Numbered from the stretch's first letter, positions 1 through 7,712 are shown. The stretch: DNA of 48,672 nucleotides from SVTX01 sp045588675 (GCA_045588675.1 JAZNER010000029.1:1-48672), one strand, 5' to 3'. Numbers and translations: made by a program. The notes: generated from the letters alone by a model not told the origin.

Positions 1-191
1 CTCATGTACTCACTCCAACAGTCGTGGAATTTTTCAAAGATTTCTTTTTGCTCGTCCGTGAAGCTTTTCTCCAAGTCCTCGTGATGACGTGACATATAGC
101 TAAGGAGTTCTTTCATTTCCTTCGTGTTATTTCTGCTGTCCTCTTGAGGGATTATATTTCCGTGCCACAGTTCGTTGATGATCGATTTCAT
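1..191 (-). CDS. DUF6809-like small protein, 3' part outside window
   Basis: A leftward reading frame of 63 codons runs off the left edge. It starts MKSIINELWHGNIIPQE and is acidic and charged (EKSFTDEQKEIFEKF near residue 47). The ATG at 191 overlaps the tnpV stop as ATGA, and an AAGGAGGT sequence lies ten bases upstream, so the start is well supported and the two genes are translationally coupled. The opening (M-K-S-I-[IL]-x-E-L-[WY]-x-G-N-I-x-P) matches, from memory, the DUF6809 family that often travels with TnpV on Clostridia mobile elements. The biochemical role is unknown. Incomplete because the window ends. Confidence 0.7.
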   Translation of the reverse strand, partial: MKSIINELWHGNIIPQEDSRNNTKEMKELLSYMSRHHEDLEKSFTDEQKEIFEKFHDCWSEYM

Positions 192-571
192 TTGTAGACA
201 ACCTCCTTAAGAACGATTTCTTCCGCACTTGCCTTAATGTTATTCATCATCTGCACCCAGCGCATTGGATCGGAGGCTTTGAGTTCTTCAGTCACGCCCA
301 TTCGCTCTGCCGTCTGCGCAATATGTAAGTCGATCTGTTCGTGCGCCTGCTCGTCGATACTGTGAAGATGTTCATTCAAACGTCCTTCGGTCAGCAGAGT
401 GGTGTACCTTCCGCGACGGTGTTGCTTGATGTAATTAAGGTGCATCCGTCCATACTTGCCAATTTGATAGTCTGTCTGTTCGGGAAGGGTTACGTTAGGA
501 ATAAGGTGTCCGCTTTCTTCTCGGTAAGTTCCGCCGAAGGTTTCATAAAGGGAATCAAAGTTCTTTGTCAT
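188..571 (-). CDS. tnpV: TnpV family transposon-associated protein
   Basis: A protein of 127 residues when started at the ATG at 571, which has a GGAGG eight bases upstream; an in-frame TTG at 586 is less likely. Features typical of TnpV are the early GGTY(R)EESGHLIPNV segment, the KYGRMHLNYIKQHRRGRY block, and the C-terminal LKASDPMRWVQMMNNIK...AEEIV segment. TnpV proteins are carried by Tn4451-like and other integrative elements in Clostridia, and their exact role is not established. It is coupled to the DUF6809-like gene by ATGA overlap. No recombinase lies inside the window, so this is either the margin of an element continuing to the left or a remnant. Confidence 0.85.
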   Translation of the reverse strand: MTKNFDSLYETFGGTYREESGHLIPNVTLPEQTDYQIGKYGRMHLNYIKQHRRGRYTTLLTEGRLNEHLHSIDEQAHEQIDLHIAQTAERMGVTEELKASDPMRWVQMMNNIKASAEEIVLKEVVYK

Positions 572-643
572 TGTAGTATCCTCCAAAATTAGATTTTGAT
601 TTTACTACAATTCATTCTCGCATCCAACCCAATTAACAAAATG

Positions 644-683
644 CCAAGGGACACCTACCTGCTTTATGGTAGGTGTCCCTTGG
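644..683. repeat. Perfect 16-bp inverted repeat, 8-nt loop
   Basis: The arms 644-659 and 668-683 (CCAAGGGACACCTACC and its exact complement) are separated by 8 nt. The element sits about 75 bp upstream of the tnpV start, between two divergent genes. The right flank has only a broken T-tract and the left flank has none, so it is not a convincing terminator. It could be a hairpin in the tnpV leader or the end of a small mobile unit. Confidence 0.7.
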
Positions 684-767
684 CCGGTGGTTTTTGTTTT
701 GCGACGAAAATCCTTTTAACCAAACATAATTCCCCTTCATATATTGGTATTAAAGGAGGTGAATGTT

Positions 768-1157
768 ATGAATTGTTGTAGAAATAACTGCTCTTGTGCA
801 GCTATCATTTTAGGTATTATAGTCGGTGTTGTCCTCGGTGTTCTTTATGGCTTTGGTCTTGTTTCAACAGGAATAATCTTCTGGGCTTATTTGGCATTTG
901 GACTTTTGGGAGCTTTACTTGCCCCCCTGTATGCATCTTCAAGTTGCTCAAAGGAAAGCAGAAATTGCTTCTGCCCCTTAAGCGGCTTGTTTTTTACTGC
1001 AGTAATCGGAACTATAATTTCGGCAATAGTAGGACTTATTGTTGCTCCTGTAGCACCGGTAGTAGCTGTTGCCATTGTTTTGGGTATTGCTACTCTCTTT
1101 GTTGTAATGGAGTTAGTGGCGTTAGTTTGTGTTGCAAGATGCAACTGCAATAACTAA
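768..1157 (+). CDS. Small polytopic membrane protein with Cys-rich termini
   Basis: A 129-residue protein I do not recognise. The ATG at 768 is chosen because GGAGGT lies seven bases upstream. The N-terminus MNCCRNNCSC and C-terminus CVARCNCNN are cysteine/asparagine rich. The middle is almost wholly hydrophobic and Gly/Ala/Val rich, with about four membrane-spanning stretches (roughly residues 10-34, 36-54, 68-88 and 89-122). A short SSSCSKESRNCFCP loop near residues 55-68 holds three more cysteines. The gene stands alone with its own terminator. The cysteine clusters could bind metal or form disulfides; this is speculation. It is real rather than a chance frame because of the start signal and downstream hairpin. 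Confidence 0.7.
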   Translation: MNCCRNNCSCAAIILGIIVGVVLGVLYGFGLVSTGIIFWAYLAFGLLGALLAPLYASSSCSKESRNCFCPLSGLFFTAVIGTIISAIVGLIVAPVAPVVAVAIVLGIATLFVVMELVALVCVARCNCNN

Positions 1158-1171
1158 TTCCTGACAAATCG

Positions 1172-1210
1172 GGGCTATCGCAAGAGTAATTCCCTGCGAT
1201 AGCCCATTTT
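1172..1210 (+). terminator. Rho-independent terminator
   Basis: An 11-bp perfect stem (1172-1182 with 1195-1205, arm GGGCTATCGCA) and 12-nt loop are followed by ATTTTTAA. It ends the small membrane-protein gene. Confidence 0.85.
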
Positions 1211-1221
1211 TAATGCAATAA

Positions 1222-1252
1222 TTGATTTTTCCGCTCGTCTTTTGGCTACAAT
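1222..1252 (+). promoter_or_regulatory. Possible sigma-A promoter for the M20 gene
   Basis: TTGATT at 1222 and TACAAT at 1247 with a 19-nt spacer, which is longer than ideal. The preceding terminator means the downstream gene needs its own promoter near here. Confidence 0.35.
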
Positions 1253-1284
1253 TTATTTAAACTAAAAGGCTTGGAGGATTAATT

Positions 1285-2622
1285 GTGAAGGATTTGGCAC
1301 ACGCGCTTGAGAAAAACAGAAATTTGATTTTAGAGGCAGAGCGACACATATGGGAACACCCCGAAACAGGCTACCGAGAGTATGAAACATCAAATTATTT
1401 AGCAAATAAATTCGAAGGATTGGGCTATAAAATAACTCGGGCAGGTGATATACCCGGATTTTTCACAATCATAGATACGGGAAGAGAGGGACCCGAAGTG
1501 CTTATTTTGGGAGAGCTGGACTCGCTGATTTGTCCCGAACACAGTGAAGCTGACGAAATAACGGGATATGTTCACGCGTGCGGGCACAATGTTCAAGCGG
1601 CTTCCCTGCTCGGCATCGCCGCCACTCTTAAAGAAGAGTCGGCACTTGATAAGCTTTGCGGCAGAATAAGACTTTGCGCCGTGCCTGCCGAAGAGCTTAT
1701 TGAGCTCTCATACCGTAAAGAGCTAAAAGCAGAGGGTAAAATCAAATACCTTGTTGGCAAAAGTGAATTTCTGCATCGGGGATATTTTGACGGCGTTGAT
1801 TTGGCATTTATGGTTCACGCTTCGTCACATTATGCCGTCAACCAAGGAAATATAGGTTGCATCGCAAAAACGATTCTCTATAAAGGGACTTCAGCTCACG
1901 CGGGAGGTGCGCCTTGGGACGGGAAAAACGCGCTGTATGCCGCAACACAGGGACTTGCGGCAGTCAATTCCCTGCGCGAAACCTTCAATGAGACAGACCT
2001 GATACGCTTTCACCCAATTATTACTCACGGGGGTGATGCAGTAAATGCAATACCTGAGCTTGTTTCCATTGAGGCTTATGTGCGCGGGGCAAGTCTTGAT
2101 GCTATGAAAAAAACCAACCAAAAAATCAACCAAGCGCTTTGCGGCGCGGCATTGTCAATAGGCGTAAATATTGAAATAAACGACTTGCTTGGGTATTCTC
2201 CGCTCTTAAACGACCAAAATATGATTGATGTTGTCACTGAGGCGGCAGGATTGGTTATTCCGGAGGAGGATTTTTACTCAATGCAAAATATCAGCACGGG
2301 AAGCACGGATATGGGAGAGCTGTGCGGACTTATGCCCGTAGTCCACCCCTATTCAAGCGGTATTTCAGGCACTACACACGGTGATGATTACGAGGTGGCA
2401 GACAAAGAGAAGGCTTGCATAAAATCAGCCAAGCTACAGCTTGCAATGCTCCACATTTTACTTTCAGACGGCGCAAAAAGAGCAAAAAAAATACTTCGGG
2501 AGTTTAAGCCCTTATACAAAAGCAAGGAGGAGTACTTTGCGACTATTGACAGCTTTAATTCGGGCTTTTGCGGCGAGCGAATTATATACAATAATAATTT
2601 TTCTGCACAAATTCGGATTTGA
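1285..2622 (+). CDS. M20-family metallo-amidohydrolase (AbgA/AbgB/IAA-hydrolase-like)
   Basis: A 445-residue protein starting at GTG 1285, with GGAGG seven bases upstream. The M20 dinuclear-metal layout is visible: RHIWEHPETGYREYET near the N-terminus, GELDSL (usual D/RxDMDAL, residue ~79), HACGHN (usual HACGHD), VPAEE (general base and metal ligand, ~residue 135), SAHAGGAPWDGKNAL in the lid region, and a late HGDDYEVAD. Such enzymes hydrolyse amide bonds of N-acyl amino acids, p-aminobenzoyl-glutamate or related compounds in the cytoplasm. The exact substrate cannot be read from sequence. HACGHN replaces the usual metal-site Asp with Asn, which could alter activity. It is monocistronic, with no signal peptide. 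Confidence 0.85.
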   Translation: MKDLAHALEKNRNLILEAERHIWEHPETGYREYETSNYLANKFEGLGYKITRAGDIPGFFTIIDTGREGPEVLILGELDSLICPEHSEADEITGYVHACGHNVQAASLLGIAATLKEESALDKLCGRIRLCAVPAEELIELSYRKELKAEGKIKYLVGKSEFLHRGYFDGVDLAFMVHASSHYAVNQGNIGCIAKTILYKGTSAHAGGAPWDGKNALYAATQGLAAVNSLRETFNETDLIRFHPIITHGGDAVNAIPELVSIEAYVRGASLDAMKKTNQKINQALCGAALSIGVNIEINDLLGYSPLLNDQNMIDVVTEAAGLVIPEEDFYSMQNISTGSTDMGELCGLMPVVHPYSSGISGTTHGDDYEVADKEKACIKSAKLQLAMLHILLSDGAKRAKKILREFKPLYKSKEEYFATIDSFNSGFCGERIIYNNNFSAQIRI

Positions 2623-2707
2623 AGCTTCAACTTGATTTCAACAACTGAACAAAATGCTACTATTAGCTTTATTTATAAGATTTTTTGAATAATTTTCCCA
2701 TATTATA

Positions 2708-2735
2708 TTGACAAAAAATTTTTTTAGTGTATAAT
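2708..2735 (+). promoter_or_regulatory. Sigma-A promoter of the GH20-like gene
   Basis: Consensus TTGACA at 2708 and TATAAT at 2730 with a 16-nt spacer. The leader to the ATG at 2799 is about 55 nt. Upstream, at 2657-2666, lies CTACTATTAG, which resembles CTACTAATAG at 3900-3909 in front of the kinase gene. Confidence 0.85.
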
Positions 2736-2798
2736 TATACTTGTAGTGTAAATCTCTAAAAAACGCACTAAAATTAACCGTAAGATTGGAGAATTATT

Positions 2799-3818
2799 AT
2801 GAAAAAAATTTGGGGTATTATGGCTTACCTTTCCAGAAACCAGTGGAGTCCTATTTCTGATGAAATCAGCTGTGCTGATGATTTCTGGGACTATCTTATT
2901 GACCAATGCGAAGCAAATGGCATAAATGCTATTCTTCTTGACGTTGGTGACGGTGTTCAGTATTCAAGACACCCTGAGCTTGCACTCAAAAACTCCTGGA
3001 GTGCTGAAAGAGTTCGTCAAGAGGTTCAGAAATGTCGCGCTAAGGGCATTGAAATTATACCTAAGGTTAACTTTTCTGCCGACCACGCTTTCTGGCTCAA
3101 GGATTATTATAGAATGACCTCATCACCTGTATATTACACAGTTTGCCACGACATCATTGAAGAAATCTATGAAATGTTTGAACAGCCTAAGTACATTCAC
3201 ATAGGTATGGACGAGGAAAACTATGCTATGCTCCAAAGATATGATTATATCTGTTTCCGTAAGGGCGAGCTTTTAATGCACGACTTGAAGTTTATGATCG
3301 ACGAGGTTAACAAGCTCGGTGCAAAGCCTCTTATGTGGGCAGACATTTTCCTTGATCATCCTGACATGTTTACAAGTCATATTCCTGCCGATGATGTTAT
3401 TCTTATGCCTTGGTATTACCACGCATTCAAACGCGAGCACTCTACTCCCGTTAAGGTTTGGTGGGAAATCTTGGGTCTTGAAAACGAAGTCAATTATGCA
3501 GAGCACCCCGAATATAAGCAAGGCCGTAGATTTATTGAGGACAGACCCGAGCACGTTAAGTTCAGAGAAACTGCTGTTCCTTATATGAAGCACGGTTACA
3601 AATACATTCCTACACCTTCCGTTTGGGGAAGAAGCGAATACAATACTGAGGAAATGGTTGAATACTTCCACGACGGAACTCCCTCTGATGATCAGATCGT
3701 TGGATTTATTACTGCTCCTTGGGGAAGAATTTCTACATTTGAGGCTAAGGAAAGATTTGATAATTCAATCAAGCTTTTGAGAGAAGCGAGAGAAAAGTTC
3801 TATCCCGAAGAAAAATAA
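2799..3818 (+). CDS. Cytoplasmic GH20-like glycosidase (beta-N-acetylhexosaminidase type)
   Basis: A 339-residue single TIM-barrel protein without signal peptide. The segment YIHIGMDEENY (H134, G136, D138, E139) matches the GH20 catalytic H-x-G-x-D-E signature, in which Asp positions the substrate acetamido group and Glu is the acid. Further GH20-like cues are KGIEIIPKVNF near residue 82, GAKPLMWADIF near 174 (the conserved W after strand 6) and the late GFITAPWG. The usual N-terminal GH20b domain is missing, so this is a minimal catalytic barrel. GH20 enzymes remove terminal GlcNAc/GalNAc residues. The gene has its own strong promoter and terminator and precedes an amino-sugar kinase/MurQ operon, suggesting a cytoplasmic GlcNAc-containing disaccharide as substrate (inference). 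Preferred AAG and T-ending codons suggest high expression. Confidence 0.75.
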   Translation: MKKIWGIMAYLSRNQWSPISDEISCADDFWDYLIDQCEANGINAILLDVGDGVQYSRHPELALKNSWSAERVRQEVQKCRAKGIEIIPKVNFSADHAFWLKDYYRMTSSPVYYTVCHDIIEEIYEMFEQPKYIHIGMDEENYAMLQRYDYICFRKGELLMHDLKFMIDEVNKLGAKPLMWADIFLDHPDMFTSHIPADDVILMPWYYHAFKREHSTPVKVWWEILGLENEVNYAEHPEYKQGRRFIEDRPEHVKFRETAVPYMKHGYKYIPTPSVWGRSEYNTEEMVEYFHDGTPSDDQIVGFITAPWGRISTFEAKERFDNSIKLLREAREKFYPEEK

Positions 3819-3832
3819 TTCTGAAACATTCA

Positions 3833-3860
3833 AGCAGGTGCATTTTGCACCTGCTTTTTT
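3833..3860 (+). terminator. Rho-independent terminator
   Basis: A 10-bp perfect stem (3833-3842 with 3846-3855), 3-nt loop and T5 run end the GH20-like transcript. Confidence 0.9.
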
Positions 3861-3909
3861 CAATTTGCCAATTATATTAAGAAAAATGCTCTATTTTCAC
3901 TACTAATAG

Positions 3910-3931
3910 TAGAGTTTGTATTCAAGCTCTA
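3910..3931. promoter_or_regulatory. Candidate operator dyad before the HTH-kinase gene
   Basis: A 9-bp inverted repeat with one mismatch, TAGAGTTTG (3910-3918) and CAAGCTCTA (3923-3931), centred on TATT. It ends 11 bp before the -35 box at 3943. A further CTCTA half-site is at 3890 and a CTACT-AAT-AGTAG dyad at 3900-3912. The position suits binding by the XRE-type domain encoded immediately downstream (inference). Confidence 0.5.
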
Positions 3932-3942
3932 CGAAAAATCTC

Positions 3943-3971
3943 TTGACAAATCTACAATCAGGATATATAAT
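3943..3971 (+). promoter_or_regulatory. Sigma-A promoter of the kinase-murQ operon
   Basis: Perfect TTGACA at 3943 and TATAAT at 3966, 17-nt spacer. It drives the kinase gene at 4010 and probably murQ and the GH-A gene behind it. Confidence 0.9.
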
Positions 3972-4009
3972 TTAATTATATAATTAAAATAAGGTGTTGG
4001 AGGTAGAGC

Positions 4010-5119
4010 ATGGAATTATTCCAGCAAGTCTTTTCTCAAAAATTAAAGTATATCAGAAAAGCAAGAGGGTTTTCGCAAAAAGCTCTTGCCGAGAAATTAG
4101 GATATTCTGAAAAAACGATAAGTAAATGGGAGTGTGGCAAATCTATGCCCACGCTTGATGTTTTTTTTGAAATTTGCGATGTGTTGAACATAGACAGCCG
4201 TGCCTGGCACAAAAATTCCGACAAGATGTACTTCCTTGGAATTGACGGCGGAGGAACAAAGACTTCTTTTGTGCTTTGTAATGAAACGGGAGAAACCGTT
4301 TCTTGCTATAATTTGGGCGAGAGCAACCCAAACGATGTGGGAATTGAAAAAACCAAGCAGGTTTTGACCGAAGGTATCAATAAGGTTTGCGATAACATTC
4401 CCCACTCCTCAATTTATCTTTTTGCAGGAATTGCGGGATTACTTTCGGGAAATAAAATCAATGAGGTATTAAAGTTCTTTGAAAGCTTCTCATTTGCCAA
4501 TTTCAACTGCGGAAGTGATATTGACAATATTATCTCGTCAGGTCTTGACGGCTCAGACGGTCTTTCTGTAATTATGGGCACAGGGTTTTGCGTTTTCAAG
4601 GTTGAAAATGGCATCAAAACTCAAATTGCCGGCTGGGGATATTTCTTTGACGAGGGCGGGGGCGCGTTCAACTTGGGGCGTGATGCTTTATCGGCAGTTT
4701 TCTCGGATAAGGACGGCTCCGGCGAGAAAACTTATATTACAAAGCTTATTGACCCCGAAGCCTTAAACTCAAAGCTCTTTCTTTCAAATCTTTATGAGGG
4801 AGGAAAAAAGGAGGTTGCAAAATACGCGCCTCTTGTCTTCGAGGCATACAAAAACGGTGATATTGTGGCGAAAAGAATTATTGAGCGCAATATGGCAGTC
4901 GTAGCTGAAAAAATCGAATATGCCGCAAGTCTGCTTAATCAAGACAAGGTAAAGGTCGTCATTGCGGGCGGACTTACCAAGGAAAGCTCTCTTATAGGAT
5001 TAATCCAATCAAAAATGAAAGCACCGCAAAAATATACTATCGAAACTTTAAGTGAGCCTCCCGTAAACGGAGCAGTTAAGCTCGCAAAAAAATTATATAC
5101 CAAGGGAGAAAAGAAATGA
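4010..5119 (+). CDS. XRE-type HTH fused to MurK/NAGK-like amino-sugar kinase
   Basis: A 369-residue two-domain protein. Residues ~11-62 form an XRE/Cro-type helix-turn-helix (LKYIRKARGFSQKALAEKLG, then ISKWECGKSMPTLD). Residues ~73-365 form a BadF/BadG/BcrA/BcrD-type ATPase as in N-acetylglucosamine kinase and clostridial MurK. Its phosphate-1 loop is FLGIDGGGTKTSF (D79-K84), phosphate-2 is IMGTGF (188-193), followed by GWGYFFDEGGGAFNLG (208-223) and the adenosine loop VVIAGGL. MurK phosphorylates MurNAc and GlcNAc at O6. MurQ follows with ATGA overlap, which supports MurNAc kinase activity. The HTH fusion resembles ROK repressors in logic but uses a different kinase family, so the protein may be a sugar- or phosphosugar-sensing autoregulator (inference). 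All catalytic loops appear intact. Confidence 0.85.
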   Translation: MELFQQVFSQKLKYIRKARGFSQKALAEKLGYSEKTISKWECGKSMPTLDVFFEICDVLNIDSRAWHKNSDKMYFLGIDGGGTKTSFVLCNETGETVSCYNLGESNPNDVGIEKTKQVLTEGINKVCDNIPHSSIYLFAGIAGLLSGNKINEVLKFFESFSFANFNCGSDIDNIISSGLDGSDGLSVIMGTGFCVFKVENGIKTQIAGWGYFFDEGGGAFNLGRDALSAVFSDKDGSGEKTYITKLIDPEALNSKLFLSNLYEGGKKEVAKYAPLVFEAYKNGDIVAKRIIERNMAVVAEKIEYAASLLNQDKVKVVIAGGLTKESSLIGLIQSKMKAPQKYTIETLSEPPVNGAVKLAKKLYTKGEKK

Positions 5120-5925
5120 CTAAAACCGAAATGCGAAACCCAAAAACCACACATATTGACAAGATGAACACGATAGATATGCTCAAGGTGTTCCAGGAAG
5201 AAAACTATGTAGCCTTGAAGGCGCTTGATAACGCGCTCGAAAGCATCGCGCCCGTTATAGATGTTATTGCCGAAAAAATCAAGATTGGCGGACGTCTTAT
5301 TTATGTTGGTTGCGGAACTTCGGGAAGACTTGGCGTGCTTGACGCTTCGGAATGCCCCCCCACCTTTGGCGTTACACCTGATGTTGTAATAGGAATAATC
5401 GCAGGCGGTGACAAGTGCTTGCGCTCAGCCGCTGAGGGAGCTGAAGACAGCGGCGAGGCAGGAATCGAGGACATTGCTTCTCTCAATCCCACAGAAAACG
5501 ACTGCATAGTAGGCATTTCGGTTGCAGGAGAGGCTCAATATGTTCTCAAAGCCCTTGAATACTCAAAGCAGCACGGAAGCACCACAATTGGTCTTACCTC
5601 AAATAAAGGCAGCTCTCTCGCTAAGACATCTGACTTTGCAATAGTTACAGATACAGGTGCTGAGGTCGTAACAGGCTCAACAAGATTAAAGGCGGGCACA
5701 GCTCACAAGCTTGTACTTAATATGCTCTCAACCTGCGCTATGATAAAGCAGGGCTATGTTTATGAAAATCTTATGATAAATTTAAGACCTACAAATATCA
5801 AGCTTAAAGCCCGTACTATAAGAATTGTAAGCGACATTACAGGCACAGATATTGAGTACGCTGAAAAGCTGCTTTCAGAAAACGAGTGGAACATAAAAAA
5901 GGCAGTTCAAAGCTACAAGCAATAA
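5116..5925 (+). CDS. murQ: N-acetylmuramic acid 6-phosphate etherase
   Basis: A 269-residue SIS-domain protein that cleaves the lactyl ether of MurNAc-6-P to GlcNAc-6-P and D-lactate, feeding wall sugars into glycolysis. The phosphosugar loop GCGTSGRLG (66-74), ASECPPTFG with catalytic Glu79 and AEGAEDS with Glu110 are present; their 31-residue spacing equals that of E. coli Glu83/Glu114. TGSTRLKAGTAHKLVLN (186-202) is also canonical, and the C-terminus has the UBA-like tail. One odd point: the strongly conserved ASGRTPY segment reads VAGEAQY here (136-142). The protein is a little shorter than the usual ~300 residues. The start overlaps the kinase stop, so the two are co-translated. Confidence 0.93.
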   Translation: MTKTEMRNPKTTHIDKMNTIDMLKVFQEENYVALKALDNALESIAPVIDVIAEKIKIGGRLIYVGCGTSGRLGVLDASECPPTFGVTPDVVIGIIAGGDKCLRSAAEGAEDSGEAGIEDIASLNPTENDCIVGISVAGEAQYVLKALEYSKQHGSTTIGLTSNKGSSLAKTSDFAIVTDTGAEVVTGSTRLKAGTAHKLVLNMLSTCAMIKQGYVYENLMINLRPTNIKLKARTIRIVSDITGTDIEYAEKLLSENEWNIKKAVQSYKQ

Positions 5926-5953
5926 ATTATTCAGAAAAAACGGAGATTTAATT

Positions 5954-7672
5954 ATGGATAAACAAATCAGCTGTGTTAAAATTCTCGGTGGCGTGCCGAC
6001 ACTTCATATAAACGGCGATCCCTTCCATTCTCCCGCTTATGTAACATATCTCACAGGCAGAAACTGCTACGAGAAATTCGGCAAGGCAGGAATTGACCTG
6101 TATTCTGTTTGCTTTTTCTTCGGCGGTCAGACGATAAATGTTCTTTCCGAGCCTCGCTTCCCTATTCACAGCGGTATTTTTGATAAAAAGGGCGTTTCTG
6201 ATTTCAGCGAGCCCGACAAGGCTTTAAAATTGATAATTGATGCAAATAAGAATGCAAAAATCTTTCCCCGTGTCAATATCTCCCCTCCTGCATGGTGGGA
6301 AGAAGAAAACCCCGACGAATTGAATTTTACAGGCAGTGCTGCCGGAAGCCCCAAGCGCAGAGTTTGCTTTGCATCTCAGATATGGAGAGATTTTGCAGCA
6401 GGCTTGCTTCGGGAAATGGTTGAGCATTATCAAAATTCCGAGTTTGCTCCTCATATTGTAGGCTATCAAATCGCCTGCGGCAACACAGAGGAGTGGTTCC
6501 CCTTTGACCAAAATGGCAGTATGGGTCAAAGATTAATGGAAAAATACGACGCCATTAAGACCGATTCTTCAACAGACGCAGATTTATACAATCTTGCGGC
6601 GGAGGAATCAGCGTCTGCCATATCCTTCTTTGCTGAAAAAATGAAGGAATTTACTAACAATCAATTAGTAATAGGCGCATTTTACGGATACACCTTTGAA
6701 ACTCCAAACCGTCCGTCAGCACATTCGGGACTTATGAGCGTCTTAAGATGTCCTTATGTTGATTTCCTTTGTGCACCTATGTCTTATGTGCAGACAAGAG
6801 CCCCCGGTATCGACCACGCGTGCATGACCGTTCTTGATTCGGTTCTCCTTCACGGCAAGCTATATTTTACAGAGGTTGACGAAAGAAGCTACAGATCCTT
6901 GTATCCTTACGAATACAGCGAAATGGTATGCAAGGAGGGTACCTATAATCAGCCGATCTGGAAGGGCCCTCAAGACCCGTTTGTTTCAAGGAATGTTTTG
7001 AGAAATTCCTTTGCACGACAGCTGATTCACGGGAATAACTTCTGGTGGTTTGATATGTGGGGTGGCTGGTACGATGACGAGGATGTTTTGAGCGATATGG
7101 CTATTGAAGCCAAGGTGATGAAGGAGTCGGTATCACTTAAAAACAGACAAATTTCAGCCGAACTTGCGGTAATTATGGACGAAAAGAGCCATATTCACTC
7201 TCCAAGCAGCTCGGTAGTTGTTTACGCCTTCCGCGTTCCGCTTGGAAGCTGCGGCGTTCCGTATGCCGCTTATGAAATTTCGGACTTTGAGGCAATTGCT
7301 GACAAGCACCGTGCTTTTATTCTTCTTGAAGGCTATGCTACCGACAAGACAGCGGCATTAAAAGCCAAGCTTGACGAAAACGATACTCCCTACCTTCTTT
7401 TGAACAAGGATACAAAGCTTTCTCCTTCGCTCTTTCGCGAATTTTGCAGAGAAAACGGTCTGCATATCTACTCTGAAAGCGATGATGTAATTTATGTAAA
7501 TGAAAATTATGTTTCGGTTCATAAGGCTGAAGGCACTGATGAAAAAACAGTAATCAAGCTTCCGAGGGGCAGGAAAATCACTCCTATCTTTGACGGCGGA
7601 GAAGCATTTGTGTCAGACAAAATAGAGCTCACATTAAAATCGTTTGAAACAAAGCTCTTTCGTTTGGAATAA
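5954..7672 (+). CDS. Clan GH-A glycoside hydrolase (GH42-like), cytoplasmic
   Basis: A 572-residue protein with no signal peptide. The N-terminal ~400 residues look like a GH-A barrel: PRVNISPPAWW near 105, YQIACGNTEEW at 171-181 (Asn-x-Glu acid/base; Glu179 or Glu180), and LYFTEVDERSY at 303-313 with Glu307 as likely nucleophile, then FWWFDMWGGW. Residues ~400-570 resemble the GATase-like and small beta-sandwich domains of GH42 beta-galactosidases. It is 28 bp behind murQ, in the same operon, with a GGAG ribosome site. The substrate is probably a beta-linked disaccharide or glycoside entering with amino sugars (inference); the exact family is uncertain and it may belong to an undefined GH group. 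Confidence 0.65.
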   Translation: MDKQISCVKILGGVPTLHINGDPFHSPAYVTYLTGRNCYEKFGKAGIDLYSVCFFFGGQTINVLSEPRFPIHSGIFDKKGVSDFSEPDKALKLIIDANKNAKIFPRVNISPPAWWEEENPDELNFTGSAAGSPKRRVCFASQIWRDFAAGLLREMVEHYQNSEFAPHIVGYQIACGNTEEWFPFDQNGSMGQRLMEKYDAIKTDSSTDADLYNLAAEESASAISFFAEKMKEFTNNQLVIGAFYGYTFETPNRPSAHSGLMSVLRCPYVDFLCAPMSYVQTRAPGIDHACMTVLDSVLLHGKLYFTEVDERSYRSLYPYEYSEMVCKEGTYNQPIWKGPQDPFVSRNVLRNSFARQLIHGNNFWWFDMWGGWYDDEDVLSDMAIEAKVMKESVSLKNRQISAELAVIMDEKSHIHSPSSSVVVYAFRVPLGSCGVPYAAYEISDFEAIADKHRAFILLEGYATDKTAALKAKLDENDTPYLLLNKDTKLSPSLFREFCRENGLHIYSESDDVIYVNENYVSVHKAEGTDEKTVIKLPRGRKITPIFDGGEAFVSDKIELTLKSFETKLFRLE

Positions 7673-7674
7673 GC

Positions 7675-7712
7675 AAAAAAAGCTCAAAGTCAACTGACTT
7701 TGAGCTTTTTTT
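7675..7712. terminator. Bidirectional terminator
   Basis: A near-perfect palindrome with core arms 7681-7692 and 7695-7706, flanked by A6 and T6. It serves the convergent GH-A gene and cysteine desulfurase gene, whose stop codon lies in the T-tract. Confidence 0.9.

Noticed and set aside
644..683. Perfect palindrome as an ordinary terminator
   Set aside because: Neither flank has a continuous T-run and the element lies upstream of both neighbouring genes, not downstream.
1..683. Complete transposon or integrative element within the window
   Set aside because: Only a partial DUF6809-like gene and tnpV are present; no recombinase, relaxase or defined ends can be seen.
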